21,241 nt of DNA from Spirochaetaceae bacterium. GTDB lineage: Bacteria; Spirochaetota; Spirochaetia; Treponematales; Breznakiellaceae. The notes under the pieces were generated by a model, which was given only the letters and a program-made list of their open reading frames with translations, made no database searches and had not been told where the DNA came from. The position numbers and the translations under genes are program-made. Positions within the stretch are counted from its first letter, which is position 1, and every line of letters begins with the position of its first letter. Where the stretch lies: assembly GCA_031280705.1 (NCBI GenBank), contig JAITGJ010000015.1, positions 1 to 21,241 on the forward strand, read 5' to 3'. This document shows positions 20,406 to 21,241 of the stretch, piece by piece.

Positions 20406-21098
20406 ATGAAAAAACTTAGGTTTCTTTTGGTTCTCGCGGCGGTTGCCACGGGCGGGGCATTTGCCCTGTCTGAGTTCCGCCTCAGCGCGGGTGCGGGCGG
20501 GTACTTCACCAGTGATTTTGGCGGAGGAATGGAAGCATCTATATCCGGGTCAACCATGTCGGTAAAAACCCCCTATTTCGGCGGCGGCGGTTTCGCGTTC
20601 CTTGACGCAACCTATGCGGAATTATCGGTAGGCTTTTTTGGCGCTGCCGGTACATTCAAGATGGAACAAGCCGGTGTAAGCCAGGAGGGCGATATATCCT
20701 TGACGGGGCTTGATATTGGTCTGCTGGGAAAATATCCCTTTGCCGTCAACGAAAAGCTTTCGGTATTCCCCCTATTGGGCATTGGCTACCGGATTATGCT
20801 TGCCGTAAAAGATCAGGCTGGAAACGCAATCGGTAATTCCGCCGGGGATTTTAGCGCGCTATGGTTTAGAGCCGGCGGCGGTTTGGATTTTTCTTTCACC
20901 GATCATCTTTATGTGCGCGGGGGACTCCTGTATGGGTTACGGCTTGCGAATAAATTTGAAAGTGATATGGTTGACTCATTGTCAGGTATGATGGATGCGA
21001 ACACCTTACTTGGGCATGGCCTTGAGGTAAGGATTGCCGAGGGGGCAAGGTCCGCCAATTCCGGCGCTCATGCGCCGGGGCTGCCTCACGCCGCTTAA
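20406..21098 (+). CDS. Outer-membrane beta-barrel protein with altered C-terminus
   Basis: A 230-residue protein with a clear signal peptide (residues 1 to about 21: MKKLRFLLVLAAVATGGAFA) and alternating beta-strand sequence with Gly/aromatic pattern ('FRLSAGAGGYFTSDF', 'YAELSVGFFGAAGTF', 'LTGLDIGLLGKYPF', 'LWFRAGGGLDFSFTDHLYVRGGLLYGLRL'), typical of small eight-stranded-type porin-like barrels of treponemes. The last strand begins normally ('GLEVRIA', ending at about residue 211). Instead of the usual short end with a terminal aromatic residue it runs into 19 residues of Gly/Ala-rich sequence (EGARSANSGAH…) encoded by a GC-hairpin repeat. This suggests that the true 3' end was lost by insertion or a frameshift. 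AAAGGAG precedes the ATG. It is divergent from the XRE regulator. Confidence 0.75.
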   Translation: MKKLRFLLVLAAVATGGAFALSEFRLSAGAGGYFTSDFGGGMEASISGSTMSVKTPYFGGGGFAFLDATYAELSVGFFGAAGTFKMEQAGVSQEGDISLTGLDIGLLGKYPFAVNEKLSVFPLLGIGYRIMLAVKDQAGNAIGNSAGDFSALWFRAGGGLDFSFTDHLYVRGGLLYGLRLANKFESDMVDSLSGMMDANTLLGHGLEVRIAEGARSANSGAHAPGLPHAA

Positions 21099-21241
21099 AA
21101 AATGGCAAACCCGAATTGCGCCCACCGTTCCTTAATGGCCACAATTAATCACGCTGCGGATTGCAGCGCGAATTTCGATTGTAGACGTAATATGATATGC
21201 GGCGTTCACCTTGTCAGCCGGGCGCTGGACCGCCGGGCGTT
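21061..21241. repeat. Repeat-rich tail after the barrel gene
   Basis: CCGGCGC-tcat-GCGCCGG (21061-21078) lies inside the end of the barrel frame, CGCTGC-ggatt-GCAGCG (21152-21168) lies downstream, and GCCGGGCG is repeated directly at 21217-21224 and 21232-21239. No gene is visible from 21099 to the window end. Confidence 0.5.

Overview
The window looks like chromosomal DNA of a Gram-negative-type anaerobe, most likely a spirochaete close to the genus Treponema. This is an inference from gene content: a C-terminally degenerate outer-membrane barrel, lipoproteins with loose lipoboxes, large tetratricopeptide (TPR) proteins beside an AI-2E-type permease, an ACT/DUF711 pair, an e(P4)-type phosphatase and a DUF1015 protein. 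Most of the sequence is GC-rich (near 60% by eye). The exceptions are AT-rich pockets at about 3,900-4,500 and 4,700-4,957.

Layout. (1) 1-3,743: the tail of a MazF/PemK-like toxin, arginyl-tRNA synthetase apparently expressed from a leaderless promoter, a DUF1015 protein and a tRNA-Leu(CAA). (2) 3,744-5,417: an accessory patch directly behind the tRNA. It holds a frame-broken DUF4160 gene, an intact DUF2442 gene, a long stem-loop region with integron attC-like ends, an AT-rich gene-poor piece bounded by a 10-bp inverted repeat, and the signal-peptide stub of a lipoprotein on the minus strand. (3) 5,418-8,616: a metabolic cluster of a uroporphyrinogen-decarboxylase-family (methyltransferase-like) protein, a GPH-type sugar/solute symporter and a flavin reductase-like flavoprotein. 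(4) 12,255-8,751 on the minus strand: a likely four-gene operon of metallophosphoesterase, ParB-like protein, pyridoxal kinase and M28 peptidase. (5) 12,514-16,321 on the plus strand: two TPR proteins and an AI-2E family membrane protein. (6) 16,408-18,167: an ACT-domain protein (UPF0237) and a DUF711/PFL protein, separated by a perfect 16-bp hairpin with a GGAA loop. (7) 19,185-18,343 on the minus strand: an e(P4)-family HAD phosphatase lipoprotein with a near-consensus promoter. (8) 19,258-21,241: a repeat-rich stretch with four consecutive GC hairpins and a terminator, an XRE-type regulator, and a divergent outer-membrane barrel gene whose 3' end appears to be replaced by repeat DNA.

Most genes are housekeeping or widespread families. 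The most unusual material is the 3.9-5.3 kb patch (possible integron-cassette debris with a gene split at a slippery heptamer), the leaderless argS, the ACT/DUF711 hairpin and the GC-hairpin array near 19.7 kb. No integrase, transposase, CRISPR array or rRNA is visible.
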